This document shows positions 15,940 through 24,865 of a stretch of 64,000 nucleotides of DNA, in pieces. The notes below the pieces were generated by a model. It worked only from the letters and a program-made list of their open reading frames with translations, was not told the origin of the DNA and ran no database searches. The DNA is from an uncultured Bacteroidia bacterium (GTDB taxonomy: Bacteria; Bacteroidota; Bacteroidia; Bacteroidales; UBA932), in NCBI GenBank assembly GCA_902768985.1, contig CACXNA010000005.1, forward strand, positions 106,664 to 170,663, written 5' to 3'. Numbering within the stretch: the first letter of the stretch is position 1; every line of letters starts with the position of its first letter. A program made the position numbers and the translations under genes.

Positions 15940-17076
15940 ATGTCAGTAGAAATCAGACCCGTTCTGACGCGTAGAGAACTCAGGAAGTTTGTCCTTTTCC
16001 CGGAGAAACTGTATCGTCATAATCCTTATTATGTTCCGCCCCTCGTGTTCGACCAGATGGACACGCTCGACCAGGAGAAGGGTGCGGCGCAGGAGTTCTG
16101 CGACTCCGCGCTTTATATGGCGTACAAGGACGGCGAGCCGGTCGGCCGCGTGGCCGCCATCGTCAACCACCTGGCCAACAAGCAGTGGAACCACAAGGAA
16201 GTCCGCTTCGGCTGGTACGACTTCGTCGAGGATCCCGAAGTGGCCAAGGCGCTGATGGACAAGGTCTACGAGTTCGGCCGGAAGCATGGCATGGAGTCCG
16301 TCGTGGGCCCGCTGGGCTTCACGGACTTCGACCCGGAGGGCATGCTCGTCGAGGGTTTTGACCGGATGGGCACGATGCCGCTGATTTACAATTATCCTTA
16401 CTACAACGACTACCTGGCCGAGATGGGCTTCGAGAAGGACGCCGACTGGGTGGAACTCCACATTCAGGTCCCGACCGTGATGCCGGAGCGCTGGCCCCGT
16501 CTTTCGGAAATCATCCAGAAGCGCACCAATGTGCATATGCGTGAACTCACGCGCAGCTATGTCCGGAAGGAGAAATACGGCGAAAAGATCTTCGCCCTCA
16601 TCAATACCTGCTACAAGAATCTGTACAACTTCACGGTCCTGCCGGACCACATGGCCAAGAAATACCTCGACTTCTACCTGAGCGTGCTCGACCTGAAGTT
16701 CGTCTCCATGGTCGAGAACGAGAATAATGAGCTGATCGCCTTCGGCATCACGATGCCTTCGCTGATCAAGGCCCTGCAGAAGTCGCGCGGCAAGCTCTTC
16801 CCCATCGGCTGGTGGTACCTGGCCAAGTCGATGTTCATCAAGCGCGAGGGCGGAGCCGAGCTCCTGCTGATCGGCGTGCACCCGGATTACCAGAATACCG
16901 GTGTGAACTCCCTGCTCTTCATGGATATGTTCCGGAAGTACAACGAAGCGGGCATCAAATGGTGCGAAACGAACGCCATTCTGGAGACGAATACCAAGAA
17001 TGCGAACCAATTCCGCGAGTTCGAGCACGAACAGAAGAAGCGCCGCCGCTCCTATATCAAGAAGCTTGAATATTAA
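15940..17076 (+). CDS. Large GNAT-fold N-acyltransferase-like protein
   Basis: 378 residues of a double-length GNAT family widespread in Bacteroidota. The start region has FPEKLYRHNPYYVPPL. A mid block reads GPLGFTDFDPEGMLVEGFD. The C-terminal acyl-CoA-binding pattern is LLIGVHPDYQNTGVNSLLF, a variant of the usual Q-x2-G-x-G/A with N-T-G-V. The tail is Lys/Arg-rich. The substrate is unknown. Bacterial ceramide synthase of Caulobacter is also a GNAT-type N-acyltransferase, so a role in N-acylating a long-chain amino lipid is conceivable, given cysteate synthase 1.3 kb away. That link is inference only. Confidence 0.65.
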   Translation: MSVEIRPVLTRRELRKFVLFPEKLYRHNPYYVPPLVFDQMDTLDQEKGAAQEFCDSALYMAYKDGEPVGRVAAIVNHLANKQWNHKEVRFGWYDFVEDPEVAKALMDKVYEFGRKHGMESVVGPLGFTDFDPEGMLVEGFDRMGTMPLIYNYPYYNDYLAEMGFEKDADWVELHIQVPTVMPERWPRLSEIIQKRTNVHMRELTRSYVRKEKYGEKIFALINTCYKNLYNFTVLPDHMAKKYLDFYLSVLDLKFVSMVENENNELIAFGITMPSLIKALQKSRGKLFPIGWWYLAKSMFIKREGGAELLLIGVHPDYQNTGVNSLLFMDMFRKYNEAGIKWCETNAILETNTKNANQFREFEHEQKKRRRSYIKKLEY

Positions 17077-17083
17077 TTCGTAA

Positions 17084-17116
17084 AACAAAAGTGTTAGAGT
17101 CTATAACAAAAATGTT
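17084..17116. repeat. Paired inverted repeats AACAAAnnTGTT, 21 bp apart (second locus)
   Basis: AACAAAAGTGTT (17084-17095) and AACAAAAATGTT (17105-17116) start 21 bp apart, the same spacing as at 2991-3023. Here they sit between the GNAT gene stop and the preferred rarA ATG (17112), where a bound protein could control rarA. Confidence 0.5.
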
Positions 17117-18395
17117 ACCGCCTCTTCCGGAGCGAATGCGGCCCAAATCCCTGTCCGATTACGTCGGTCAGCAGCATTTGGTCGGCCCCGGATGCATCCT
17201 GCGGAACATGATGGACTCCGGCGCTTTGTCTTCCTTCATTCTGTGGGGTCCTCCGGGCGTGGGAAAGACCACGCTGGCCCGGATTATCGCCAATAGTCTG
17301 GAGCGCGAATTCTATACTCTCTCTGCGGTCAGCTCCGGTGTGAAGGAAGTCCGCGAAGTCATCGACTCTGCCAAGTCCAAGTCGCTCTTCTCCCAGGCGG
17401 GCGCGCCGATCCTCTTCATCGATGAGATCCACCGCTTCAACAAGGCGCAGCAGGATGCCCTGCTGGGCGCCGTGGAAGCGGGCACCATCGTGCTGATCGG
17501 CGCCACGACGGAGAATCCCTCCTTTGAGGTGATCACTCCCCTCCTGTCCCGCTGCCAGGTCTTCGTGCTGAAGTCCCTCGAGGTCGCCGACCTGCAGCAG
17601 CTCCTTGACCGCGCGCTGCGCGAGGATGAGGTGCTGAAGGAGCGCAAGATCGAGGTCCGGGAGACGGAGGCGCTCTTCCGCCACAGCGGCGGAGATGCCC
17701 GCAAATTGCTGAATATCCTGGAGATCGTGGTCGATGCCCAGCTGGGCAAGGGCGATACCATCGTCATTGACAACCGCACGGTCACGGAGTGCCTGCAGGA
17801 GAATGTGGCCATCTATGACAAGGGCGGCGAGATGCATTACGACATCATTTCCGCCTTTATCAAGAGCGTGCGCGGGTCCGATCCCAACGCGGCGGTCTAT
17901 TGGATGGCGCGCATGCTGGACGGCGGCGAGGATCCCCTCTTCATCGCCCGGCGGCTCTGCATCCTCGCCGCCGAGGACATCGGCCTGGCGAATCCCAACG
18001 CCCTGCTGCTGGCGGACGCGACCTTCCGCATCGTCCACTCCATCGGCATGCCGGAGGCGCGCATTCCGCTGAGCGAGTGCGCCGTCTACCTCGCCAGCTC
18101 CCCCAAGAGCAATTCCGCCTATCTGGCGATCGATAAGGCCCTTGCGGCCGCCAAGGAGGACCAGACGGCCGCCGTGCCGCTCTACCTGCGCAACGCGCCC
18201 ACGAAGCTGATGGAGGACCTCGGCTACGCCGACGGCTACAAATACGCCCACGACTTCCCCGGCCACTTCACGGACCTCGAATTCCTCCCCGACAAACTCT
18301 CCGGCACGGTCTTCTACGACCCCCAGCCCAACCCCCAGGAAGACCGCCTCAAGACCTACCTCTCCTCCTGCTGGCCGAAGTACTACAAAAAATAA
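17112..18395 (+). CDS. rarA: Replication-associated recombination protein RarA (MgsA)
   Basis: 427 residues. RarA is an AAA+ ATPase of the clamp-loader clade that acts at stalled replication forks and binds single-stranded DNA ends. The N-terminus PPLPERMRPKSLSDYVGQQHL is typical. Walker A is GPPGVGKTT (about 46-54), Walker B is LFIDEIHRF (about 100), and the C-terminal half has YDIISAFIKSVRGSDPNAA and the late AEDIGLANP block. A GTG at 17091 in frame would add seven residues; the ATG at 17112 better fits the family start. A perfect hairpin lies downstream at 18424. Confidence 0.93.
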   Translation: MLPPLPERMRPKSLSDYVGQQHLVGPGCILRNMMDSGALSSFILWGPPGVGKTTLARIIANSLEREFYTLSAVSSGVKEVREVIDSAKSKSLFSQAGAPILFIDEIHRFNKAQQDALLGAVEAGTIVLIGATTENPSFEVITPLLSRCQVFVLKSLEVADLQQLLDRALREDEVLKERKIEVRETEALFRHSGGDARKLLNILEIVVDAQLGKGDTIVIDNRTVTECLQENVAIYDKGGEMHYDIISAFIKSVRGSDPNAAVYWMARMLDGGEDPLFIARRLCILAAEDIGLANPNALLLADATFRIVHSIGMPEARIPLSECAVYLASSPKSNSAYLAIDKALAAAKEDQTAAVPLYLRNAPTKLMEDLGYADGYKYAHDFPGHFTDLEFLPDKLSGTVFYDPQPNPQEDRLKTYLSSCWPKYYKK

Positions 18396-18423
18396 CCTGA
18401 CCTCCCCTTTCCCCCGCCCCGTA

Positions 18424-18449
18424 TCCTCAAAAATGCCCGGTTTTGAGGA
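18424..18449. terminator. Bidirectional hairpin between rarA and mltD
   Basis: TCCTCAAAA (18424-18432) pairs perfectly with TTTTGAGGA (18441-18449) around an 8-base loop. It separates two converging genes, and its A/T edges could provide a U-run on either strand. Confidence 0.55.
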
Positions 18450-18474
18450 CAAGTGGCGCGAAACAGTGCTTGCG

Positions 18475-20196
18475 CTAGCGAGCGGGAATCGTCAGTTTCT
18501 GGCCTGGCTTGATGGAGTCGGAGCTGAGGCCGTTGGCCTTCTTGATGTCGTCGGCGCTGATGCCCGGGTAGTTCTTGGCGATCTTGTAGAGGGAGTCGCC
18601 GTTCTTGACGGTATAAATCTTGGCCTTGCTGCCGCTGGAGCTGGAGGAGCTGCTCTTCGAGGAGGAGCTGCTGCCACCGGTGCTGCCCTGCGAGATGGTC
18701 GGGCCGCCGTTCTTGTAGATGTAGAGCGTCTGGCCGATCTGGATGCTGTTGGATTTCAGTTTGTTCCAGCTCTTGAGCTGGGCGACGGACACGCCGTATT
18801 TCGAGGCGATCTTGCCCAGGTAATCCCCGCTCTTGACCTTGTAGGCGATGCGCTGCTGCTGGTTGGTGCTGCTGCCGGATTTACTGGTCGATTTGCCGCC
18901 GGATTTGCCGCCCTGGTCCGTCAGGATGCGGTTCTGGACGAGCGAATCCGCCTTGTAGGCGTAGAGCGAGTCGCGGTTGGCGTCCAGGAAGCGGGACGTC
19001 CAGGTGTACGGGAGCTTCAGGACGTAAGGATGGTTGTTGCCCGGGATGATGTCGTTGACATACTGCGGGTTCAGATTCTGCAGGTCCTCCTTCGGCACAC
19101 CCACCACGGCCTCGATCTGGTCGAAGTGCAGGTTGCGGCGGATCATGAAGGTGTCCGTCTGGGCGGGCACGCCCGTGCTCTGCGGCACGATGCCGTACTC
19201 GCGGTAGTAGGTCATCGCATACATGGCGGCGACGAACGCCGGCACGTAATTGCGCGTCTCGCGCGGGAGATAAGGATAGATGCTCCAGTAGTCCCGCTTG
19301 CCGTCCGCGCGGCGGATGGCCTTCGAGACATTGCCGGCGCCGCAGTTGTAGGAGCTGATCGCGAGCGCCCAGTCGCCGAAGGTGCGGTAGGCGTCGCGCA
19401 GGTAGCGCGCGGCGGCGTCCACGGCCTTCTCCACGTCCAGTCGCTCATCCACGAAAGAATTGATCTCCAGGCCGTAACTGGTGCCGGTCTGGTACATGAA
19501 CTGCCAGATGCCGCGCGCCCCGGCGCGGGAAGTCGCCACAGGGTTGAGCATGGACTCGATGATGGCCATGTACTTGAGCTCCTGCGGCAGGCCGTAGCGG
19601 AGCAGGATGTCCTCGAAAATCGGGAAATAATAGGTACTCAGGCCCATGACGCGCCCCATGCGGGTCGTCATGCGCTCGGAGTACTGGATGATATAGTTCT
19701 TGACGACGTCGTTGTACGGCAGCGTGATGAAGGAATTCATCGCCGCCAGGCGGCGCATCATCTCGGCGTCGGAGACGTTGGAGGTGAAGCGCACGGAGTC
19801 CATGTCGTATTCGTTGACCGGATCGAAATCGTCGATCATCGTATTCTTGTACCACAGGTGCAGGAGGCTGTCGGTGGCCTCCGGCGTATACTCAAAGCCG
19901 CCTTCCTGCATTTCGCGCTCGAGCGCGGCGATCTCGCGCTCGTCCATGGTGGCCTGGCTGCGGAAGTGGTCCAGCAGCAGCTGGAGCGAATCCAGCTCGC
20001 TGCGCAGGACTTCGTTTTCCTGCTGGATCTCTTTCTTCTTGGGGCCGTTGAAGGTCTCGTTCATCCATTCGCGGAAGGTCTGCTTCCGCTGCGGTTGCAC
20101 GCTTTCGGCTTCCGTTCCAAATTTAAAGGTGTTCTGCGCGCCCGACGGAAGGCAGAGCGCGCTGCAGAGGAGGAATATGCTAAGTAACTTCTTCAT
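18475..20196 (-). CDS. mltD: Membrane-bound lytic transglycosylase MltD-like with two LysM domains
   Basis: 573 residues from the ATG at 20196 (an upstream TTG adds two). A signal peptide ends near PSGAQ. A charged coiled-coil stretch follows, then an SLT transglycosylase domain with the catalytic glutamate in AIIESMLNP (E214) and RAGARGIWQFM and SSYNCGAGNV blocks. Two LysM repeats close the protein (about 447-492 and 527-572), separated by a serine-rich linker. It cuts the glycan strands of peptidoglycan. It is the last gene of the parA-parB-DUF5683-mltD unit, two bases after the DUF5683 stop. Confidence 0.92.
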   Translation of the reverse strand: MKKLLSIFLLCSALCLPSGAQNTFKFGTEAESVQPQRKQTFREWMNETFNGPKKKEIQQENEVLRSELDSLQLLLDHFRSQATMDEREIAALEREMQEGGFEYTPEATDSLLHLWYKNTMIDDFDPVNEYDMDSVRFTSNVSDAEMMRRLAAMNSFITLPYNDVVKNYIIQYSERMTTRMGRVMGLSTYYFPIFEDILLRYGLPQELKYMAIIESMLNPVATSRAGARGIWQFMYQTGTSYGLEINSFVDERLDVEKAVDAAARYLRDAYRTFGDWALAISSYNCGAGNVSKAIRRADGKRDYWSIYPYLPRETRNYVPAFVAAMYAMTYYREYGIVPQSTGVPAQTDTFMIRRNLHFDQIEAVVGVPKEDLQNLNPQYVNDIIPGNNHPYVLKLPYTWTSRFLDANRDSLYAYKADSLVQNRILTDQGGKSGGKSTSKSGSSTNQQQRIAYKVKSGDYLGKIASKYGVSVAQLKSWNKLKSNSIQIGQTLYIYKNGGPTISQGSTGGSSSSSKSSSSSSSGSKAKIYTVKNGDSLYKIAKNYPGISADDIKKANGLSSDSIKPGQKLTIPAR

Positions 20197-20198
20197 TG

Positions 20199-21095
20199 TC
20201 AAAAACTAATGCCCAGGCGCAAGCCGAAGGCTGTCTGCTGGTTCACGGGGCTGATGGAGGCGAACTGCCGCTCAGGCATGATGACGGCGGGCGCCACGCG
20301 CAGGGCCAGGTCGTCGTCTACCTCGAAATTGTGCATGTAGGAGAAGACGTTGGCGTCAATGACCTGCAGGAGGTAGAGGACGGCGATGGCGAGGACGGAA
20401 TAATCCCGGTAGCGCCGGTAGACGTTGCGGTAATAGAGCGCCTGGTCGGCCGAGATGGGCCCGTCGTAGCCGGACGTCGGATCCGAGGCCTCCTGGTAGA
20501 TGGTCTTGAAGCGCAGGTAGTTGGTCTGGCAGTCGGCGTAATAATGGACGGCGAAGCCGATGGCGCCCAGGTAAATGGGCAGCTTCCAGTACTCGCGGTT
20601 GTAGATCTGGCCGAGGCCGGGGACGAGGATGGAGAAGAGCGTCGCCTTGCCGGGATGGGGATAAACGCTGGGCTTGAAATTGATCACACCGTCCATCAGC
20701 GTGCCCCAGTAGGCCACGCCGGCGCCGATGAAGCAGTATTTGGCCGCTTCCTTGTTGCCGGTGGCGTTGAGATAGATACCGGCGCCGAGGCTGCCGCCGA
20801 TGGCGCCGTACACGATCGGGAGCTTCCAGGTCTGGCGGTTGTAGATCTGCGAACCGCCGATGATGAGGGCGGAACCGGCCGTCATCGTGCCGATCTTGAT
20901 CTCGTTCTTATGGGCCAGGCCGCCGAAGTAATCCTTGAAAGAAAAGAGCACGTCGGTGGAATCCTTGTCCGAGGCTTTGTCGTCGTTGTATTGCTGCGAG
21001 AAGGCCTGCTCCTTGAACTGAGCCGAGGCGTTCAAGCACGAGAAGGCGGCGAGCAGCGCCGTCAGCACAGTGCAGAATAGCCTCGGGAACCTCAT
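20199..21095 (-). CDS. DUF5683 membrane protein
   Basis: 298 residues with a signal peptide ending near ASAQF and several later hydrophobic segments. The DUF5683 landmark KIGTMTAGSALIIGGSQIYNRQTWKLP is present and is partly repeated as SILVPGLGQIYNREYWKLPIYLG, an internal duplication. The C-terminus ends with a barrel-like RLGISF. The ATG at 21095 overlaps the parB stop as TGATG; a longer frame exists upstream but only as an out-of-frame reading of parB. Function is unknown, but its position between parB and a murein hydrolase is conserved in Bacteroidota. Confidence 0.8.
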   Translation of the reverse strand: MRFPRLFCTVLTALLAAFSCLNASAQFKEQAFSQQYNDDKASDKDSTDVLFSFKDYFGGLAHKNEIKIGTMTAGSALIIGGSQIYNRQTWKLPIVYGAIGGSLGAGIYLNATGNKEAAKYCFIGAGVAYWGTLMDGVINFKPSVYPHPGKATLFSILVPGLGQIYNREYWKLPIYLGAIGFAVHYYADCQTNYLRFKTIYQEASDPTSGYDGPISADQALYYRNVYRRYRDYSVLAIAVLYLLQVIDANVFSYMHNFEVDDDLALRVAPAVIMPERQFASISPVNQQTAFGLRLGISF

Positions 21096-22038
21096 CAGAA
21101 CTGCTTGTCTTCGAGGGCCTTGACGAATCTTTGGACTTCTTCGTCCGAGTCGAAGCGGATGGTCATCACGCCCTTGCCGGAAGCATTGCGCTTGAGGGAG
21201 ATATCGTTGGAGAAATACTTGCCGACATGCTCCAGGATGCGGTAGTACTCCTGCGGAAGCGTCTGGGGCGTCTGCGATTCGCGGACCTTGGCCTTGGCGG
21301 CGTCGGGATTGGTCTGCAGCTTGCGCACGATGTTCTCGAGCTCGCGGACGGACAGGCCGTCGCGAATCACGAGGTCGCAGAGCTGCTCCTGCACCTCCGG
21401 CTCCTCGACGCCGAGGATGGCCTTGGCGTGGCCTGCGCTCAGCAGGCCCACCTTGATGTCGTGCTGCACCTTGGCGGGCAGCTTGAGCAGGCGGAGGGTA
21501 TTGGCGACGGTGGCGCGCTTCTTCCCTACCCGGTCGGCGAGGCTGTCCTGGGTCAGCTGGCACTCGTCGATGAGGCGGCGGTAGCTGAGGGCGAGCTCGA
21601 TCGGGTCGAGGTCCTCGCGCTGCACGTTCTCTACGATGGCCATTTCGAGCATGCCCTGGTCGTTCGTGTCGCGGATGTAGGCCGGGATGGTGGTCATGCC
21701 CGCCAGGCGGCAGGCTTTGTAGCGGCGCTCGCCGCTGATGATCTGGTAGCGGCGGTCCGTGATGCGGCGGACCGTGATGGGCTGGATGAGCCCGAGCGTG
21801 CGGATGGAGGCAGCCAGCTCTTCCAGCGCGGCCTGGTCGAAGGACAGACGGGGCTGGAAGGGGTTGGGCTCGATCATGTCCACGGGGATGCGGAGGATGT
21901 CCGCCGTATTCTCCTGGCGGCCGCGCGTGCCCACGATTTCCTTGTTGACATAGCCGACCGGCTTGCGCAGCTGATTGGCGTCAGGCACTTCGCTGAGCAG
22001 GGCGCTCAGGCCCTTGCCGAGACCTCTGGGTTCTTTGC

Positions 22039-22042
<4 letters not shown>
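21095..22042 (-). CDS. parB: Chromosome-partitioning protein ParB
   Basis: 315 residues. ParB binds parS sites, uses CTP to clamp onto DNA and organises the origin region. The N-terminus reads PRGLGKGLSALL. The ParB/sulfiredoxin domain has IEPNPFQPRLSF, ITVRRITDRRYQIISGERRYKA (the GERR motif binds CTP) and ENVQREDLDPIE. The helix-turn-helix TQDSLADRVGKKRATVANTLRLL follows near 165. Four bases overlap parA. No obvious parS palindrome is visible in the window. Confidence 0.95.
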
Positions 22043-22815
<773 letters not shown>

Positions 22816-22870
22816 ATTTCTCTATTATCCTAAGAATGCAAATTTAACAAATTATTCGTATTTTTGTGGT

Positions 22871-23815
22871 ATGTCTGAAACAAAAACCGCGTGGTACTTC
22901 ATCGTCAATCCCCGGGCAGGTTCCGGAAAGGCGATGTCTGAATGGGTTCCGGCCGAACAGATGCTTGCGCAGGAAGGAATTCCTTTCGTTACCGCAACGA
23001 CGGATCATAAAAATCATGCCGTGGCGCTGGCCCATGATGCCGCCGCCGAAGGCTACCGGAAGATAGCCGCCGTGGGCGGCGACGGGTCCCTGCACGAAGT
23101 GCTGGGCGGTATTTGCAGCTGGTGCGCCGAGACCGGGACGTCCCCGGAGGAGTTCTACCTGGCGGTGGTGCCCATTGGTTCCGGCAACGACTGGATCAAG
23201 TCCTGCCACGTACCCAACGACGCGACGAGCGTGGTCAAGCTGATTATCGGCAATTCGTTCGGCTGGATGGACATTGTCCGGGCTGTCAGCCGGGACGGGA
23301 AGACGAACTATGTCGCGAACTGCGCGGGCGTGGGCTTTGACTCGCATGTCTGCGAGCGGGTGAACCGGCAGAAGGAGCAAGGCAAGCGCGCCAGGCTGAT
23401 TTATCTGAAAGCGTTACGCTATACCCTCTTCCACCTGAAACCTATCAAAATCGTCGTCTGGGCGGACGGCTCCGCCGTGTTTGCCGGCGAGGCCTACTCC
23501 CTGGCCATCGGCAACGGCCCGTGGTCCGGCGGCGGCATGCGGCAGGTGCCGCTGGCCACCAACGACGACGGACAGGTGGACTATATGGTCGTTCCGAAGG
23601 CCAGGCTTCTACGCCTTTCCCGGGAGATTCCGCGCCTGTTCGCCGGTACGACGCACGAGTCGTCGCTGGTCGTCACCGGGCGCTGCAAATCGCTGAAAAT
23701 CACCCTGCTGGACGAAGCGTCCGCAGATATCATCGAGTACGACGGCGAGGTCGAAGGACAGCTCCCGCTGGACCTGGAGGTCACCGGGTCCCGGATTCAC
23801 GTTCTGAAAGGTTGA
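22871..23815 (+). CDS. Diacylglycerol kinase-family lipid kinase (YegS-like)
   Basis: 314 residues of the DAGK catalytic family. WYFIVNPRAGSGK opens the protein, AVGGDGSLHEVLGG (about residues 64-77) is the nucleotide-binding GGDG motif, and PIGSGNDW (near 104) follows. The second domain is a beta-sandwich with FAGEAYSLAIGNGPWSGGG and a late YDGEVEG. Such proteins phosphorylate diacylglycerol, sphingoid bases or related lipids; the substrate is not evident. A TATTTTTG box ends four bases before the ATG, so the mRNA may be leaderless. The reading frame extends upstream across the parA control region, but no start there fits the family. Confidence 0.85.
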   Translation: MSETKTAWYFIVNPRAGSGKAMSEWVPAEQMLAQEGIPFVTATTDHKNHAVALAHDAAAEGYRKIAAVGGDGSLHEVLGGICSWCAETGTSPEEFYLAVVPIGSGNDWIKSCHVPNDATSVVKLIIGNSFGWMDIVRAVSRDGKTNYVANCAGVGFDSHVCERVNRQKEQGKRARLIYLKALRYTLFHLKPIKIVVWADGSAVFAGEAYSLAIGNGPWSGGGMRQVPLATNDDGQVDYMVVPKARLLRLSREIPRLFAGTTHESSLVVTGRCKSLKITLLDEASADIIEYDGEVEGQLPLDLEVTGSRIHVLKG

Positions 23816-23843
23816 GATTCGCCGGTCGGAGCCGGCGAATGAC
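23814..23843 (-). repeat. GTCAT-stem-ATCT palindromic element, copy A
   Basis: Read on the minus strand: GTCATTCGCCGG, six bases, then CCGGCGAATCTC. The stem is ATTCGCCGG/CCGGCGAAT. It is identical to the copy at 31773-31802. It lies between the convergent lipid kinase and obg genes, overlapping the kinase stop by two bases, and could double as a terminator. Confidence 0.7.
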
Positions 23844-23845
23844 GA

Positions 23846-24835
23846 CTACTGCAGGGCCTTCCAGAGGAGGTCCTTGAGTTCCTGCAGCCCCTGGCCGGTG
23901 CTGGAGGAAATAAAGACGCACGGGACCTTGCGCGGCAGGTGTGGGCGTATCATCTTCTCCAGTTCCTCATCGATGAGGTCGCACTTGGTGATGGCCAGCA
24001 CGCGCTGCTTGGTCAGCAGCTCCGGATTATACTGCTTGAGCTCCGACAGGAGCGTCTTGTAGGCCCCGGCGATGTCTTCCTCCTCCACGCTCACCATGAA
24101 CAGCAGCACGGAGTTGCGCTCGATGTGGCGCAGGAAGCGGATGCCGATGCCCTTGCCCTCGTGCGCGCCCTCGATGATGCCGGGAATGTCCGCCATCACG
24201 AACGACTTGTCGTCGTAGTAGCGCACAATGCCCAGGTTCGGTTCCAGGGTCGTGAAGGCGTAGGAAGCGATCTTCGGTTTGGCGGCCGTAATCGTGGCCA
24301 GGAGCGTGGATTTGCCCGCATTGGGGAATCCCACCAGGCCGACGTCCGCCAGGAGCTTCAGCTCCAGGATATAGACGCCTTCCTCCCCTTCTTCGCCCGG
24401 CTGGGCGAAACGGGGGGTCTGCAGGGTCGGGGTCTTGAAATTGTTGTTGCCCAGGCCGCCTTTGCCGCCGCGGCAGAGAATGCGCTCCTCCCCCGCCTCC
24501 ATCATCTCGAAGAGCACCTCGTCGGTGTCGGCGTTCTTGGCTACGGTGCCGATGGGGACATCGAGATAGATGTCCTCGCCGTTCTTGCCGGTGCGCAGGT
24601 CGCTGCCGCCTTTCTCGCCGTCCTCGGCGTGGATGTGCTTGCGGTATTTGAGGTGGATCAAGGTCCAGAACTGCGGGTTGGCCCGCAGGATGATATGTCC
24701 GCCACGCCCGCCGTCGCCGCCGTCAGGACCCCCTTTGGGGATGTATTTGGCGCGGTGCAGGTGGGCAGATCCTGCGCCCCCGTGTCCGGAGGCGCAGTAG
24801 ATCTTGACGTAGTCTATGAAGTTGCTCTCTGCCAT
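23846..24835 (-). CDS. obg: GTPase Obg
   Basis: 329 residues. Obg is an essential GTPase for 50S ribosome assembly and stress control. The glycine-rich OBG fold covers about residues 1-160 ([22 protein letters not shown]). The G domain follows with G1 GFPNAGKST (169-177), the [13 protein letters not shown]3 region and TKCD as G4. The optional C-terminal TGS-like domain of some Obg proteins is absent, as is common in Bacteroidota. A minus-strand TATCTTTG box (24844-24851) ends eight bases before the ATG. Confidence 0.95.
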   Translation of the reverse strand: MAESNFIDYVKIYCASGHGGAGSAHLHRAKYIPKGGPDGGDGGRGGHIILRANPQFWTLIHLKYRKHIHAEDGEKGGSDLRTGKNGEDIYLDVPIGTVAKNADTDEVLFEMMEAGEERILCRGGKGGLGNNNFKTPTLQTPRFAQPGEEGEEGVYILELKLLADVGLVGFPNAGKSTLLATITAAKPKIASYAFTTLEPNLGIVRYYDDKSFVMADIPGIIEGAHEGKGIGIRFLRHIERNSVLLFMVSVEEEDIAGAYKTLLSELKQYNPELLTKQRVLAITKCDLIDEELEKMIRPHLPRKVPCVFISSSTGQGLQELKDLLWKALQ

Positions 24836-24865
24836 TTCGGGCGCAAAGATACAAAAATTCAGTCG

